From: Ophioceras dolichostomum
Lineage: Eukaryota; Ascomycota; Sordariomycetes; Magnaporthales; Ophioceraceae
Length of the DNA: 64,000 bases
Direction: 5' to 3'
Assembly (NCBI GenBank): GCA_003049485.1
Contig: PYST01000130.1
Location: 1 to 64,000 of the forward strand
Under the pieces are notes generated by a model. It made no database searches. It was not told the origin of the DNA and worked only from the letters and a program-made list of their open reading frames with translations. Positions 63,039 to 64,000 of this stretch are shown here, piece after piece. Position numbers and translations under genes: made by a program. Positions within the stretch are counted from its first letter, which is position 1. Every line of letters starts with the position of its first letter.

Positions 63039-64000
63039 ATGGCTAGTGCGTGCAGCTCTCTCGCTCCTGGATTCCCCGTTGCCTTTCAGCTCTTGGATGT
63101 CGTTCTTGGGGGCTGTTTTGTTAACTAGCGTCGCTTCGCAGGCACGGGCATCGACAGACATATCACCATCTTCTCCGACAGAGGTCGTTTGTACCAAGTC
63201 GGTATGCGCATTCTCCCCGGTTCCATTGGCTGCGTCAATCTGTGGCTGGTTGTCATGCCCTGTCCGGCTGGCAATCCAGCGCCCCCGTCGCTCGCCCGAC
63301 CAGATTGCTGACATTCATTGGGCCCCTCTCTTTAGAATATGCGTTCAAGGCAATCACGGCTGCCAACATCATGTCCGTAGGCGTCCGTGGCAAGGACTGT
63401 GCCGTGGTACTGTCCCAGAAGAAAGTCCCCGTATGTCGGCTGCCTCCCCACTTGATCGTCCAGTCTCTCCGGCCCCCGTCTACTTTGAAGAATCGTAGCT
63501 GACCTGTGCGTCTGTGTTTTGTGCGTTGCCACAGGACAAACTCATCGACCCGTCCTCCGTCTCCCACATCTTCCAGATCTCGCCCCGAGTCGGCTGCGTT
63601 ATGACCGGCTCCATAGCAGATGCCAGGGCCTTTGCTCAGCGGGCCCAGGGCGAGGCGGCGCAGTTCCGATACAAGTTCGGTTACGAGATGCCGTGTGATG
63701 CCTTGGCGAAGAGACTGGCCAACATCAGCCAGGTCTACACTCAACGGGTATGGTTATAGTCTTCGTTTCGTCTGACTGCGTGGAGAATGGCACGATATAT
63801 GGGTCTTTCTCTCTCGGCCGGACTGATTTCATCGAATATTCCTGATCGACCGATGACTGACCGAGTGACTGGCCGACCACTGCTTGCTTTGTTTAGGCGT
63901 ATATGCGGCCGTACGGCATCGCGACGACGCTGATCTCTGTGGACGAGGAGTTCGGCCCTCAGCTGTTCAAGTGCGACCCGGCCGGCTATTTCATCGGCTA
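63039..64000 (+). CDS. SCL1: 20S proteasome subunit alpha-1 (PSMA6/Scl1), 5' part
   Basis: This is a structural alpha-ring subunit of the 20S proteasome, gating substrate entry. The five exons seen are 63039-63045 (ATGGCTA only), 63142-63201, 63336-63430, 63535-63747 and 63897 to the right edge, where the gene is cut. All join in frame: MASTGIDRHITIFSDRGRLY, YQVEYAFKAITAANIMSVGV, GKDCAVVLSQKKVPDKLIDP, RYKFGYEMPCDALAKRLANI, then AYMRPYGIATTLISVDEEFG. The alpha-subunit signature (YDRHxTxFSPxGRLxQVEYA) is present with Tyr replaced by Ile and Pro by Asp. About 160 of roughly 250 residues are in the window. The identity as alpha-1 rather than another alpha subunit rests on the RHITIFS start and the KVPDKL, YEMPCD and YTQRAYMRP segments. 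Confidence 0.97.

Overview
The window is nuclear DNA of a filamentous ascomycete, most likely a Sordariomycete. The evidence is GC-rich genes with short spliceosomal introns (77-326 nt, GTRNGY donors, CTAAC/CTGAC-type branch sites), intergenic stretches of 2-6 kb rich in TACCTA/TAGGTA motifs, fungus-specific genes (VAC7-type, VPS62-type, PPxY arrestin) and a non-LTR retrotransposon scrap ending in TAC repeats. Species cannot be fixed from the sequence alone.

Layout, left to right. 1-2.5 kb is a decayed zone: an RG-rich reading-frame end at the left edge, a hAT-like MITE copy (535-692), and a relic of an RRM plus RING/IBR gene (1021-2400) cut off by a second, degraded MITE copy (about 2399-2517). 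From 2.8 to 6.4 kb lie DIM1 (18S rRNA dimethylase, minus) and a PPxY arrestin-like trafficking adaptor (minus). 9.2-13.4 kb holds a large SP-RING (MIZ) SUMO-ligase-type protein (minus), divergent from the U3 snoRNP WD40 gene UTP15 (15.1-16.8 kb, plus). 19.2-22.8 kb is a 1209-residue unknown protein with a Cys/His-rich N-terminus. A 5.2-kb gap follows, with a 5'-truncated LINE flanked by an 18-bp target duplication. 28.0-30.2 kb encodes a second unknown protein.

At 33.4-35.6 kb the ribosomal protein genes uL16 and eL30 lie head to head over 402 bp. At 36.1-37.1 kb is a frameshifted APH/choline-kinase-fold pseudogene, followed by a 30-bp x 4 minisatellite and an intact-looking hAT-type MITE (37304-37456) with an 8-bp target duplication. 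39.4-41.7 kb is a coiled-coil M-protein-repeat-like gene. After a 6-kb gene-free stretch come VAC7-like (47.7-50.9 kb), VPS62-like (53.4-55.6 kb), a KpsF/GutQ-type SIS-domain protein (58.3-59.8 kb), convergent with a WKF-domain nucleolar-type protein (60.5-62.2 kb), and the start of the 20S proteasome alpha-1 gene (63.0 kb to the right edge).

There is no operon and no obvious gene cluster. Ribosome biogenesis is over-represented (DIM1, UTP15, uL16, eL30, probably the WKF protein), and endomembrane/vacuole function recurs (arrestin adaptor, VAC7, VPS62). The most unusual items are the three-copy MITE family, the two decayed genes beside MITE copies, the bacterial-type SIS protein with low-complexity inserts, and the two unrecognised large proteins.
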